Source of the DNA: Cardinalis cardinalis
Lineage: Eukaryota; Chordata; Aves; Passeriformes; Cardinalidae
Direction: 5' to 3'
Length of the DNA stretch: 64,000 bases
Assembly (NCBI GenBank): GCA_014549065.1
Contig: JACDOX010000034.1
Location: 6,147,065 to 6,211,064, forward strand
Below, piece by piece: positions 37,891-49,779 of the stretch. The notes beneath the pieces are model-generated. The model was given only the letters and a program-made list of their open reading frames with translations, was not told the DNA's origin and searched no databases. The translations under genes and the position numbers were made by a program. How positions within the stretch are numbered: the first letter of the stretch is position 1; every line of letters starts with the position of its first letter.

Positions 37891-38172
37891 GAATCAAAGA
37901 ATCACAGAAGGGTTGAGGTTGGAAGAGGACTGTGGAGGTCATCTTGTCCTCAACACTCATGCTCAAGCAAGACCACCTAGAGCTGGTTGTCCAGGACTAG
38001 GTCCAAATTACTTTTGAAAGTCTCCAAGGACAGAGACTCTACACCTCTCCTTTGCACTCTCCCGTAAGATATTTATAGATGTTGGTAAGACGAGCCTTCT
38101 CCAGACTCTCTTAGTCCTTTCCCTTAGCTCTTTCCTCATAGGAGAGATGTCTCCAGCTCTGGAGTCCCCAGT
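37891..38172 (-). mobile_element. CR1 LINE 3' end, reverse (first of three pieces)
   Basis: The left edge is the complement of a CR1 tail ('gaatcaaagaatcacagaag'), followed by 'ggttgaggttggaagaggac' and 'gtcatcttgtcctcaacact', the 'gaggtcccttccaacctcaac' type of CR1 3' end in reverse. It continues to the 'cctcataggagagatg' segment at 38134-38149, which lies further 5' in the element. The right edge is fixed only by the start of the opposite-strand copy at about 38186. It is probably the 3' part of the same old element as 38640-39860. Confidence 0.85.
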
Positions 38173-38185
38173 ACAGAGGAGACAC

Positions 38186-38632
38186 AGACCTTTTGGAGTA
38201 GGTCCAGAGGAGACATCAAAAATGATCAGAGGAATGGAATCTCTCCTATGAGAAAAGGCTGACAGAACTAGGATTACTCTGCCTGGAGAAGAGAAGGTTC
38301 TGGAAAGACCTTGTTGAGGTTTTTCAATATTTAAAGGGGGCTTATAAGAAAGGTGGAGACAGACTATTTAGCAGGGACAAGTAGAGTTTGGACAAGGGAT
38401 AAAGGACTGTTGATTCAGACTAGACATGAGAAAAAAAATGTTCAGCAAAGGTGTGAAACCCTGGTAACAGTTGTTCAGTGAGGCTNTAGATGACTCATCC
38501 CTGGAAANATCAGGTTGGGCAGGATTTTGAGCAACTTGATCTAGTCAAGGTTCTCTGTGATCATTGCAACACTGTTGAAATAGACGACTTTTAAAAGCCC
38601 CTTTCATCCCAAACCATTCTGTGATTCTGTGA
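38186..38632 (+). mobile_element. CR1 LINE 3' part, forward, between two reverse pieces
   Basis: The sequence reads CR1 in sense: 'gaccttttggagtaggtcca', 'atctctcctatgagaaaagg', 'ctgcctggagaagagaaggt', 'gttgaggtttttcaatattt', and the end 'aaaccattctgtgattctgt' with the ATTCTGTG tail. It is complete at the 3' end and 5'-truncated. Lying between two reverse CR1 segments, it is probably a later insertion into an older reverse CR1. Its first 70 bp pair with the end of the left segment, including a perfect 14-bp inverted match (38135-38148 with 38239-38252). Confidence 0.88.
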
Positions 38633-38639
38633 TCCTGCT

Positions 38640-39860
38640 GAGGTCTTTATGGATNATAGCACGACTTTCTGGTGTATCAGTAACTCCTCCTTCGTGCAAC
38701 CTGAAAATTTGCCGAAGGCACACCATCATACAAATCATTAATGAAGGTGTTAAACAGGNCTGAAGCTAGTACTGGCCCCTGGNGTACAAATGCAGTTACT
38801 GACCTCCAACCAGACTTTATACTTTTGACCACCGCTCTCCAGGACCNGCCATTCAGACAGCTTCCAATTCACCTCACTCTCTTCTCATCCAGCCCACACA
38901 GCAAAAGTTTGCTTCTGATGCCCTTATAGGAGACACCATCTCCCTTCCTGAAGACTGGGTAGGTAATATCACTGCTTCCTGCTCATCTACTAGGCCAGTA
39001 ACTTATTCAAAATTTATCACAGAGGTTTAGGAGTGATGTTTTCTTTCCTCCAGTCTTCAGGNNCTTGTCCCAGTCACANTGGTCAATGAAAGTTTGTTCA
39101 TAGTGGTTATGCAATTTTTACACGACACACCTGCCAGACCCCTCAGCACTCACAGGNGCGTTGCATCATGGCCTCTGGGTTTATGAATGTACAGTTCACT
39201 TGAGTGACCCTTTTCCACCAGGGGTATATCTTCTATGCTCCAGACTTTTCCCCTGGTCTCTGGGTCCTCAGAATTCTGGAAGTGGGTCTTACAAAACTGA
39301 ACTGAAAAAGACATCTCAGTATTTTCTGTCATTTTAAACTGGGTGCCTCATTCAGCAGTGGACCAACATTTTCCCTAGTNTAAGTTTGTTACTTAGATCC
39401 TTACTGAAGTATTTTCTTCCTTGAACATCCTCTGTGACATTCAACTCTGTGTAAGTTATGACTTCTCTAAGCAAGTCTCTGCACTCTCAGAGTTTCTATA
39501 TTCCAAGTTACCTTTACCTTCATCCACCTTCTAATCTAAGTTTTGCCAAAAAATACTTTTTTGTCTTTGTTAGTCTTCTGTGGTTTTTGTCTAACTTCTT
39601 GGTTGTTGGGATGGATTGTTCATTAGCTGGANGAGGGGATCCTTGAATGTCAAACAGCTTCCTTGTATTCCTTTTCCCTCTAGAGCCTTATGCCACAAAA
39701 CTTTTTCAAGCAAATCTCTGAAGGGAACAAGAGCAGTTCTTCTGAAATCTAACACTGAGATCTTGCTTTTTGCCCNTCTCCTTCCTGTCAGGATTCTGAA
39801 CTCCATCATCTCATGGTCACTATAACCAGGCACAGAAAGGCCTATGATCACAGTGAGGGT
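38640..39860 (-). mobile_element. CR1 LINE ORF2 fragment, reverse (endonuclease end to RT)
   Basis: Read on the reverse strand from 39860 to the left, this block follows CR1 ORF2. The peptide D-H-E-M-M-E-F-R-I-L (near 39790-39820) is the end of the endonuclease region. About 550 bp later D-P-E-T-R-G-K-V-W-S (39237-39269) lies in the linker before the RT. Then come segments matching the RT core up to the 'aaggtgttaaacagg' region near 38745-38760. Frameshifts, stops and Ns break the frame, and part of the RT between about 38930 and 38955 seems deleted. It encodes nothing functional. ORF2 of an intact CR1 encodes both an apurinic-type endonuclease and a reverse transcriptase. Confidence 0.87.
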
Positions 39861-40079
39861 TGAGAGACCGGGGAGGGTATTTCATCTGACCAAAGCACGT
39901 GGCTAAAATGACAGCAGGAAGGTTTTGAAGTACTGGAAAAGTTCTTTATGGAGCAGAATTAAAAATTAGTTCACACATTTGCTCTATAATTAACAAGGGA
40001 AGAAACTCATTATGTTCTGATCCCAATCTGTGGTATGTGTCTTCTACGCAAAAGCTTGGGGCTTCTTCCATTGTACTTT

Positions 40080-40262
40080 TTGCTTTTGGTTTGNTTGTTT
40101 GGGTTTTGTATTTTGTTTTTGGTGAGTGGTTTTGGTTGGATATTTTTTTGCTTAGTTGGGTTTTTTGTTTGTTTTGTGGTTTTTTGTGGTTTATGTTTGG
40201 GGNTTTTTTTNAATTTTTTTGGTACNGTGGGTTGGTTGGTTGNTTTGGTTTATTTAGGTNGC
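40080..40262. repeat. T/G-rich low-complexity tract, about 180 bp
   Basis: The forward strand is almost entirely T and G, with six scattered N bases and G runs of 2 to 4. Two long overlapping forward frames (40035-40358, 40037-40339) and one reverse frame across it are compositional artefacts rich in Phe, Leu, Gly and Trp, or Lys, Gln and Asn. Confidence 0.82.
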
Positions 40263-42068
40263 AACACACATTTTCTTTTTGTTTTGAAAGGTATTTCAGA
40301 GATGAACTCTGCAGCATTTCTAAAGTTTTGTTCATCTGAGATCAAAGATCATCTTTAAGTGCAAGTATCAATAACTGAAAGGAAATTTAGAACTGCTAAA
40401 TATAGGGGTGTCTTTTTGTTTTAATTCAGCTGTCTGATACCTAGTAGAGTACATTTTCTTTTCAAAATTCATTCAGAGTTTAAAGAACATATCAGGGCAG
40501 ACCTGCTGCAGATGAAACCTGCAACTTTAGCTTTATTTCACACCCTGTGAGCTTTTCCACTTCATCCAACACATGTTCTTACAGGGCAGATCTCATTCTA
40601 TGGTTTAACCAAAGATTAACTAAAAACTAAAGAAATTATTGTAGCGAGTACAGTCTTTAGTCTTGAAATTGGTCCTGATAAATGTGAGAGAGCTGTGCAG
40701 TGAATGGCAAGATTAGTTTNTAGCTATCTTTTGTTAGCTGAGCTTTGCCTCAGGGTTAGCTAAAAAGAAATCAGGAAAAGCACCAACTATGGTACAAAAT
40801 AATTTTTTGCCACTTATAGACCTTCTCCCTCACCTGTTTAGTTTTTTTCCCACAGAATCTTTAAGGGTATATTATTGTCACTTTTCTCTTTTTGTTTTTC
40901 TCTTTTTCCTTTATTCTCCTCTTCCCTTTCCCCAGAGGGCTGCTTCTCTGAACAATGTGAACATGTGCCAGCTAGGACATTCAGAGCATTTCTTTGCTGC
41001 TGTGTCTGAAAACTGCTTGTGGCCTTTTTACACACAAGTTTGCCCATCAAAAGGAAACTTAGAGGTGCAGAGAAGGAGGAAACTGCAGAGAGCCAGAACN
41101 AGTCCTTGGTCTTTGTGAACAAGAAACTTCAGCAGAAGTTGCAAAGGAGCTGCTTGCGTATAAGTCAATTTATACTCCAAATTAGTCAGAACTGTTTCCA
41201 ATTATATCTGTTAATTGCCAGCAACTTAGGTAACAAAACAAACGTTACTCTTCTCATCTTTTCGTGTTTCATCACTTCCAGTTTTGGAACTAAAAGGCTG
41301 CACAAAGTTATTTTTTTAAGCATCCAGTTTACTATTGCCATTNACCTTCATTGTGGGCTAGTGGCTTCCAAGCATAGGGTAGTTCAGCTATTCCTTGGTA
41401 GAAGTCATTCATAATTTCTCACAGCTTTAATGTTATTAATAATGGAACATGGATTAAAAAAACTACTGTGAAAGACTAATTGAAAAGAATACTTCAGCTA
41501 AAATTCTGAAGCCTTAATGTTGCCAGAAATCCTAACAGTATGAACAACTTNTGTGTTTTTATGGAATTTTATGTAGATATTTGTATCTGTGTGTGCATAG
41601 GCAGATGTGTGTGCCAATGGACATAGATAAATAATGTTTTCTTACAACCCCACTCACTCTGACATACATATTCAAAATCATTTATTTTACCAAAATGTCA
41701 CATGTATTTATCAAAGGTCATTCAAGTATCAAACTTAGTTTGATTTGCATTTCTCAGACTTTGACTTAGGTAGGCATCAAGATATTAATATACCTGGCAC
41801 TTCCAAAATATAGTGGAACACACATATTTTAGAGTTGTCACTATTACTCTGCGATTTCTGCAAAATGTAAAGTGATGGAAATTTTGTATCAGACAATGAA
41901 ATTGCATTAATTACAAGAGAAAATTTANATATTTAGATCCTAACTGGGATTTCACATTGTATTTTCTGAAAGCATCCCTAGGAAATCAGTAAATTAATCT
42001 TTGTAACAGTGAGAAATAACTTTTTCAGTAAAGTGAAAGAGGATTGTACAGTGCAATCAGGCTATGTT

Positions 42069-42142
42069 TTATGCCCTGTGCAATTTCACTTGTCATATTA
42101 AAGCGGTTAATATAGGTGCAGCATTTTAAGCTCAGGGCATAA
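42069..42142. repeat. Nested inverted repeats
   Basis: TTATGCCCTG at 42069-42078 pairs perfectly with CAGGGCATAA at 42133-42142. Inside it ATATTAA at 42095-42101 pairs with TTAATAT at 42107-42113 around a 5-nt loop. Each alone is within chance for this window; the nesting is the notable part. Confidence 0.55.
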
Positions 42143-44769
42143 GAAACTTTTTGAAGACAACNTGGATGTTGTGTTGGATATTGGAGAAATGACTTTAGCA
42201 GGTTTCTCTTTCCATTTTCTGTTTCAGTCCCTCAAGACACTGTGAAGCCTATATATATGGGTTGTGGTACTCATCAGAATGAAATCTCAAACATTCAGAC
42301 TTTATCAACCCCACGAAAACAAATCAATAAATAAGTAGCAAAGTTCTGACCATGGAAAAGAAACCCTTGACCTAAACCTCTTCTCTGCACAATTTGAAAG
42401 TAGAACTCCATTTTCACAGCCATTCAACNTCTTAAAAACACTGCAGCTTGACAAACTGTTCTTCTCATAGGTAAAATTCTAAACTTTAAAAAGAAGCNTG
42501 GACCAGATGGACAACATTTGAACTTGTAATGCAACACAAAGATGCCCATTGCTATCCACTCATGAAAGAGAAGACTTTCCATCTTTCATGATCATCAATT
42601 TATTCTACCTACAANAACAATTGACTATGAAATCAAGATATTTTTCAAAAGGCAATCCATTCTTAAGCTTTTAGAGGAGGTTATAATTTGAATTATCTTN
42701 TTTGCCAGTATACAGATGGGAAAATTCTTCTTCATATCTCTTTTTAATGAGTTTTCAGATTTCCTACTAATTATGAAATTCTAAGAGATTTAAGGAAAAA
42801 CAAAACAAGTAGGGAAAACAGTGCTTAAAGAGTAATTTCCACAGAATTCTCCCCCTGCCTTTTATTTCCGACAGAAACAGAATGTCACAATCTCATTTTT
42901 ATGCATCTGTCTACTTCTATTACTGCTTCATTTTACATCTCAGCAGGCCTGACTACCCTGAAAAATACACCTGCATAAAACTTGCAAGGAACAGAGAAAA
43001 TACATAAGNAGGGGTGGAAAATGAAAAGACAGCTCCCTGCACTCTTATCACACCTTTTAGCATCTATCTGTTTGAGGTCTCCTGTGATTCATTCACCCTT
43101 TCACTATGTAAAAGGCCAAAGCAAAGCTGCAGTGATAGTAGCATCCAAGATGAATATCAAGGAGGCCAGGACTAAGAGGAGGGCAACACTAAGAACACCC
43201 ATGGGAATGAAGGTCACAGAAAAAGAAGGAGAGTTTAACTAGAGCAGTATGGAGCAATCAGTCAGACATGTTCCTGCATCACAGAGTGGTCTTTGAGAAG
43301 CAAATAATAGGAAAGGAACATAAAAAGAAAAACACAAACAAAACATTTTGAAAAGATGTTGCTCATCATTGTTGTTTTCACACCTGAGCAAATAAAAATA
43401 TTGTTTTGTAATAAAGTCAAACAGTAGAGGAAGCTGGTTTGTGCTTTCCTAAAGGGCAATGCATACATTCTAGAGCCCATTACTGGGTTCACATACTTAG
43501 ATAATTTCCAACTTCCAGAAGCTGCATGGCAGGAACAGAGTAGTTTCCTTCTGAGAGCAAATGACTATGTCCTGACCCCCCACAAAATTATCCTTTTGTC
43601 TACTGCCATGTGTTTCCATTTTCTTATTATACCAAAAATATTATTGCTGTCAGTATTCTCCATCACCAATCCCCCTTCATTAATCATCTAGTTAATGAAG
43701 AGGCAAAGACTGAGGCATCTGATACCATGCTGGGCTTCTGCAGACACACTACNCAGGTGAGGAAAACTGGGAGCTAGTGGAAAAGAAGATCTCCTAAAGA
43801 AGTGGTCTTAGAAGTAGGAAGAGGACCAGAAAGAAAAAGGTGAAGACCCTGGCTAGGGGAAAGATCCTGGAAGTGGCAGGATTCTGGAGATGTGGGAGAT
43901 GCAAGGNAATAAACCCTAGGGGATGCCCATGATAACAAATACTCCTGGGACTGAACCATGAGTGTGGACTGACATGATTTCTGACTGAACCTCCACCACC
44001 AACAGTGACAACCTTGANGAGAAGGGAAGTTAAGATCTAGTGAACATAGCACCAAGGATAGTAAGCTAGGGACTATATGAGGTAGGCTAATATGATAAAA
44101 GCTCTTTTCATTGATTCTTAAATAAATCCCAACATCCAGAACCACTATGGGTTGTCTCTTATTTTGTCCTGTTTCTTACTACTAACACCAGAGCTGATTG
44201 GTTCACAGTTTGAAAAGTTATCTGTAGATTCCTTAGCAGCTGCTGCTATGACTGCAATTAAATTTCTCCCAACAATACCAAATTATCTGAAATCTGCATT
44301 TTTTAAATACAGAAAACTAAAAATGTTTATATTTGGAAAGTTAAATTATTATACTTTATAATATTATTTTATATTTTCATACAAGTCGGGTTTTTTTCAT
44401 AGATACATGTAATTTTTCATGATTTTTTTACTATTATCTCCTTTTTTAAACTTTACATCCTTTCCACCAGTCTGAAACCCTGCAGACTACTTTTGGAAGC
44501 TGCCTTTTTATATGTTTCCCAGCAGGCAGGCAACTCCTGAAATCTGCNAGTGAGAGATCTTCTTCTCAGCTAATGGCAGCACGCTGACTACCTATAGCTT
44601 TCTGACCCTGTTTCCACAGAAACCACCAGAACTTGTTAACTTTAAGGAGTCTTATTTGAATAATGGAATGTTTTTAACTTAAACAATATCACTTTTAGGG
44701 TAGAAAATGCTGATCTTTTTTCTTTCGTTTTTCATTATGTACCTCCAAGTAATTTTGTGTTTCTTTGTC

Positions 44770-44818
44770 AATCTATTTTCTTCTCCTTTTTTTCTTATTT
44801 TGTTTGTTTGTTTTTAAT
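44770..44818. repeat. T-rich low-complexity tract
   Basis: T runs with interspersed C and G ending in TTTG repeats. Confidence 0.55.
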
Positions 44819-45249
44819 GGTAGGACTTGCATAAACATTATTGAATTATTTAGATTATGTGATATGTGATCTGCCCCTAGTAACACAGCAGTCTAAAGAC
44901 TTCTTTCAAAAGAGCAAGTAAATTTAAACCCAGATTCACCTATTATTGTTTTGGCATGGACAGAAAGATGAATAATGACCTGTAGCATTGTAAAAGAGAA
45001 CAACAGAATAGACATCCAAGCCTCAGTAACATCATTTGTTATTGAGGATAAATATGTTACACAATACCTCCAATAAACAAAACATCTTTATATGAAAGCA
45101 CATTTTCCCCCAAGCATCTCTGCATNGATATTTGGGATCTCACTTCTAGAGAGGACAGATATTTTCTTTCAATTTTTAGCTTAAATTTATCAACTTATTT
45201 GCTTTTTTGAATGTTGCACCTTCTATGTTTTAAAAGTTAACATTTCTTG

Positions 45250-45332
45250 CTTTTTTGGGTTTTTTTTTGTTTGTTTGGTTGGTTGTTTTTTATGTTTCTG
45301 TTTGTTTGTTTTTCTTTTCTTTTTTTTCCCCA
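45250..45332. repeat. T/G-rich then pyrimidine-rich tract
   Basis: A T/G portion with GGTTGG-type repeats passes into T/C and ends TTTCCCCAG. That gives it the look of a 3' splice site, but low-complexity tracts produce this by chance. Confidence 0.65.
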
Positions 45333-47849
45333 GCAGAAGCCACACAGATGGACTTGAAGTATGATCACACTTCATATGTAACCACATATCCTTATAGTGC
45401 TCCAGTAATGTTGCAATTAGACAGAGAAATTGGAAATTCTGGTGTTTTATTCATTTCTCTTGGCACATAGTTGCCTTCCTAGGTGGACACTGTCAATACC
45501 CTCTCTACATTTGTCACTCAGTTTAGCAAAACAACTGAATTACTTGGATTCTGTCTCATNATGGAGACACCCCATTTTTCTTCTCCTAATAACCTTATCT
45601 GTTCTAGTTAGATTCATCTTCTGCAAGGTGAATGGGTTCAGAACTATGCCTATCCTGAAAATGACATTTTGGTGATGGTTCTTCATGTAACAAACAATTT
45701 TAGTCATCTTTACCTATACTGGCTGTCACAAGTGAGGTCTTTTGCCTTGTATGCACCATTTTCATGCATACAATGTATGGTTAAGTCCAACATGTGATTT
45801 TCTTCTTTACTATTTTCCAGTTAAGATATTACCTTCTATACCTTCTATTACCTTCTATCTTAACATTAGATCCCAAGTAGATAAGCTTACATTCTGCACT
45901 GTAGCACACCATAAAGTTTTTAGAATTTCAATAATTCAGTTCTTCTAATATACTTTTATGATTTCCCCCTGGATCAANGATGTATCTTCAACAACTACAA
46001 TTTTTGCATCACTAATTTTTTTGGGTTTTNGCCAATGTGTTTAATTACAATATTAACATTAACAGCATTGTCAAAAGAAAATAACAGATACTATTCTCAG
46101 ACAAGGTAACCCTACCTCAATTCACTAGAAAATATTGAATGTGAATCTAATAAAAGCATCTGAAAGTGATTAACATATAAATGAAGAAATGGAAGCATAC
46201 CACACTGTGTCTTGCTGAAAAGCATGACTACCATGACTATAAAATGTAGAGTGATGACATTTAATGGTGTCTGTTGGGGCTCTTGAGCTTTGGTGATTAC
46301 TAAGGAGAATTTGGAGCACCTTTAACACAGCCTATGAGTCTATATTAAAACAAACAGGTTAATAAAACAGAATAAAATGGCTGTAATAGAAGATCTATGT
46401 GTTTTAAGCTACAACTGCCTTAATAGTGATATAGGAGGTAACTAGTAAATTCTGAAGTTCATACTGCAAGCCACAAGAAGATTCAAGATAGGGCAAAAAT
46501 CAATACAAAGTATAATATCCTATTTTTTATAATGGCAAATAATTCATATTGAATTAGTTCAGTAAAATACTGTTAGGCACCTCCGCTGCTGCCTTACCTT
46601 ATGGTAGGACAGCCAGTGCTTTCATCATATTTCAGAGAGCTTCACAGAGGCTACATTTCCAATTTCTACTGATCCAGTGGGGGCTTTTAGAGCAGACATA
46701 AGTTTCAAGGACTACATCCATGCCAGTTAAATAAACCATGACCAAGAACATTCCTGGGCATGGAGGACGACCAATAAAGAAATGTCCACGTGGTTGTAAC
46801 AGAAAATTCTTTCACTCCCAAGTAGGTTGCGTGCCTACTCTCCTATTGAGGGTGATCCCTGAGGTGTTTTACCTGTTGCAGATGACTGGAAACTGTTTGA
46901 AAAAGTGATGGATTGTATGGACCAAATATTTGCTGGACTATGGCCTAGCAAACCACAAGGACNGGCAGCAATTTTCTTAGCTGCAAGGATGTTTCCACAA
47001 TAATTTCCCAGGTGAGATGTAGCACAAGTCTGCGGTAGTTCATGGTGAACATGTGTGAGGTTCTCCACATGCTTTGGGGAGATCATGGCACATAGGAGAG
47101 ACACATAATTTCTAAGTTCCCATCATGGTGTAGCCATGCCTGAGCTCATGATGGTTCTGCTGTATCTGGTGCCAGCCCAGGGGCTCATGTCTTGTCCCCA
47201 TGGAGGTGCCTGAGGACTGTGTCTGGGGTCATCACCCTGGTGTGCAGGGAGCTGTTCTAGCCCCTATGATGATGATGATTTACTCAGAAGAGGAAAATAA
47301 GTGTTTCAAATTTGGGGAAAATTTATTTAGCTTTGAAATGGCAACACAAGCTCACTGTATTTCTGAGTCAATTTCTAAACTTATGTGAAAGAGTCAGAAC
47401 TTAAAATTTCCATCTTNCCTTGTGGTTCAGATGAGAAGTTTCCTACAAGAAGAAAAATGCCTTCTTTCTCAGTTTTATCTATAACTAAGGTTTTAAAGGC
47501 CAGAGAATAAAAGGAAAATGTCTATCCATGATAAGAAAGGAAATTCAGTTTAAAAAAAAACAAACTAAAAAGATTCCTGAAGGATAACAGTTGAGTCATT
47601 TCCAAACTAGATTTTTATTCTGATTCAGGTCCCTATAACTGGTATATAATCCCAGCCTTTTCTTAGCCACTCCTCCACAGAGACACTTACGGATCTTTAT
47701 AAGTTTGCTTAGTTCCTGCANAGCTACAATCCTGCAGGTAACTTTCTAGTAAAATACTGTGCAAATTAATGTTAATGAAATGCAAATATTCTGTCAACTG
47801 CTAGCAAATTTAATTGGGCTTACACATATGCAGTGAAAAGTAAAAGGAA

Positions 47850-47897
47850 AAAAGTATATATATATATTCTTATATATTAAAAATATATATATTCTTA
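47850..47897. repeat. TA-rich simple repeat with direct duplication
   Basis: The motif ATATATATATTCTTA occurs twice (about 47856-47870 and 47884-47898, approximate), separated by TATATTAAAA. Confidence 0.65.
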
Positions 47898-49773
47898 AAT
47901 TAGTTCATATAATTTAAAAGAAAATATATACTCAGAGAATCCAAAATTTTCCCATGAATATCAAATTAAGGAATGTATTTTGAATGACAGAGTGTAAAAT
48001 TCTTGCTAGCTGAAAAGCTCTTTTGATGTCATTTCCATGTAGCTTGACTGCAAAATTGTTCTCTTTCCAGGAAGGCTTGTACCCCTCTTTTTTCTTCTCC
48101 TCAAAGGGCTTCCAAGGTGGAGTTTGGAGTATTGCAAAAAAATTGCTCTCAGGTTTCTGCCAAGGAGATGCAAATGAGCCTTCAAGGCCCCCCATTGCTA
48201 GGTTCTGCATACACATGTAGCAAAGATTTAAACTACAAGGGCTTGACCCTGCAAATACTTCCACAGCTGCTGCTTAACTTTGTGAATTTAAATAGATTCT
48301 TTGAATTAGCTGGTAATGTCAGGCAGGTGGGTAAAAGGTAAGCTTGAAGCCTGGTTTAGACCACTCAGGGAAGCAAAAAGGAATATGTAGACAAAGATGT
48401 ACAACTTGATAAGCTGTTATTATGTAATTTAGTTACTAAGCTACTATTTTGATGTTAAATTCTTTGGAATAGAGATTGTGTTCTTATCTTATGTCTGCCA
48501 CTTTCTGATCTGTAACAGGAATTATTCATACAAAGAAACCATTTATACAAAGAAGCCTTTATATTTCCTCTGTAAAGAAAGAAATATTTTTGAATCAAAC
48601 TGTGTCTCAGCCTTCTCAAATATAACATTTTGTTCTCTTGCCAGACAATATAAAATCTACACCGTTTAAAAGTGTGTTTGCCCATTTAAAGGGTGCACCT
48701 ATAAAAGCACGTAACAGGCAGTGTGCTTTATGAAAGTAAAGACTTTTTTTATGAAGGACAATAAAAGATAGCAAATACAATACATATTGTGAAGATTAAA
48801 TTGCTAAAATTCAAGNGAGGGTAAAGATTGGAAATCTTATCATTAGGAAATAACATATTATTGCAATGGAGCATTGCTTTACTATCCATACCAAAAACTG
48901 GGTTTTTTTCAGAACAAATTATTTTAGACATGAACTAAATACAATTCTGTCTTATATACAGAAATTTGTTTTCCAAGTAAAAATGCTCAGAGTTCTTGAC
49001 ACAATTAAGTTTTTGACCCATACAATATTCTGATTATGATGAAATAATGTCTTTCTGATGAAACATATTTCATTTTTTATAAAACTCTATTTGTAAGGAT
49101 TTTATTCCTGCAATTTTCCTGCTCAATAAAATTGTTTTTTGAAGGGAAGAAAGGTAAAATTCTATTTATATCGTCAAACAAAGAAAAAATGTTGTAGATC
49201 TTATATGTAATTCTTATGTTATCTTCATAGAATATAACTTTTGTTCTATAGGTACTAGAAAGTAACTTTTAGCTGATGTAATCTGACATGCTGTTGAGAA
49301 GATTTTTTTTGTGGTAATAAGGTCATTGATGCCTTATAATCCTATATTTTCTTCTATTTGTACTTTTTGTGTGTCAAAAGCTTTTTCTTAGCTTATGTTA
49401 ATGACACATTGCACTATCTACTAATGAAAATCCATATAAAATAAATTCTATCAGTCCAATTCATATACATGCACTTTTGAAAATTACCAGGATAACATGA
49501 ATCAGCTTACCTTAGATGACAATCTAGTACCTATTATTTATATCATGTTTATATTTTTTAGGCAGAAATCTTCCTCAAAGGAAAGAAAAATTATTTCCCT
49601 CTAAAAAGTTATTCTGTATTGAACATCACAAAAAATGACAACTGCTACAACATATGTGTCCATTGCCTGTTTTGAAAGTAATTCACCCGGTGTTACTGAA
49701 AGAGATGAAACATTTAAAGAATGACATACCCTCAGAATCTGCAGTTTAGGTGTGTAAGAGCATGTATGGTAAA

Positions 49774-49779
49774 GGGAAA
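49774..49779. repeat. Target-site duplication GGGAAA (left)
   Basis: Repeated exactly at 50172-50177 across the reverse LTR. The next base also matches, but the TG end of the LTR fixes the length at six. Confidence 0.82.

Larger units (their letters stand above)
39861..49773. other. A+T-rich unique sequence with G/T tracts, no gene seen
   Basis: No gene is supported in these 10 kb. Low-complexity tracts are listed separately. Less A+T-rich blocks of unknown origin lie at about 43540-44140 and 46550-47280. A segment at 40936-41064 is open, flanked by a strong 3' splice-site pattern and a weak 5' one, and is discussed as a hypothesis only. Octamer motifs ATGCAAAT occur at 47780-47787 and 48168-48175. 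Confidence 0.6.

Noticed and set aside
40035..40358. Overlapping long frames on both strands over the T/G tract
   Set aside because: Two-letter DNA has few stop codons. The peptides are runs of Phe, Leu, Gly and Trp, or Lys, Gln and Asn, set by composition only.
45831..45858. ACCTTCTAT repeated three times as a possible regulatory array
   Set aside because: Three short units in plain A+T-rich DNA are more simply a small slippage repeat.
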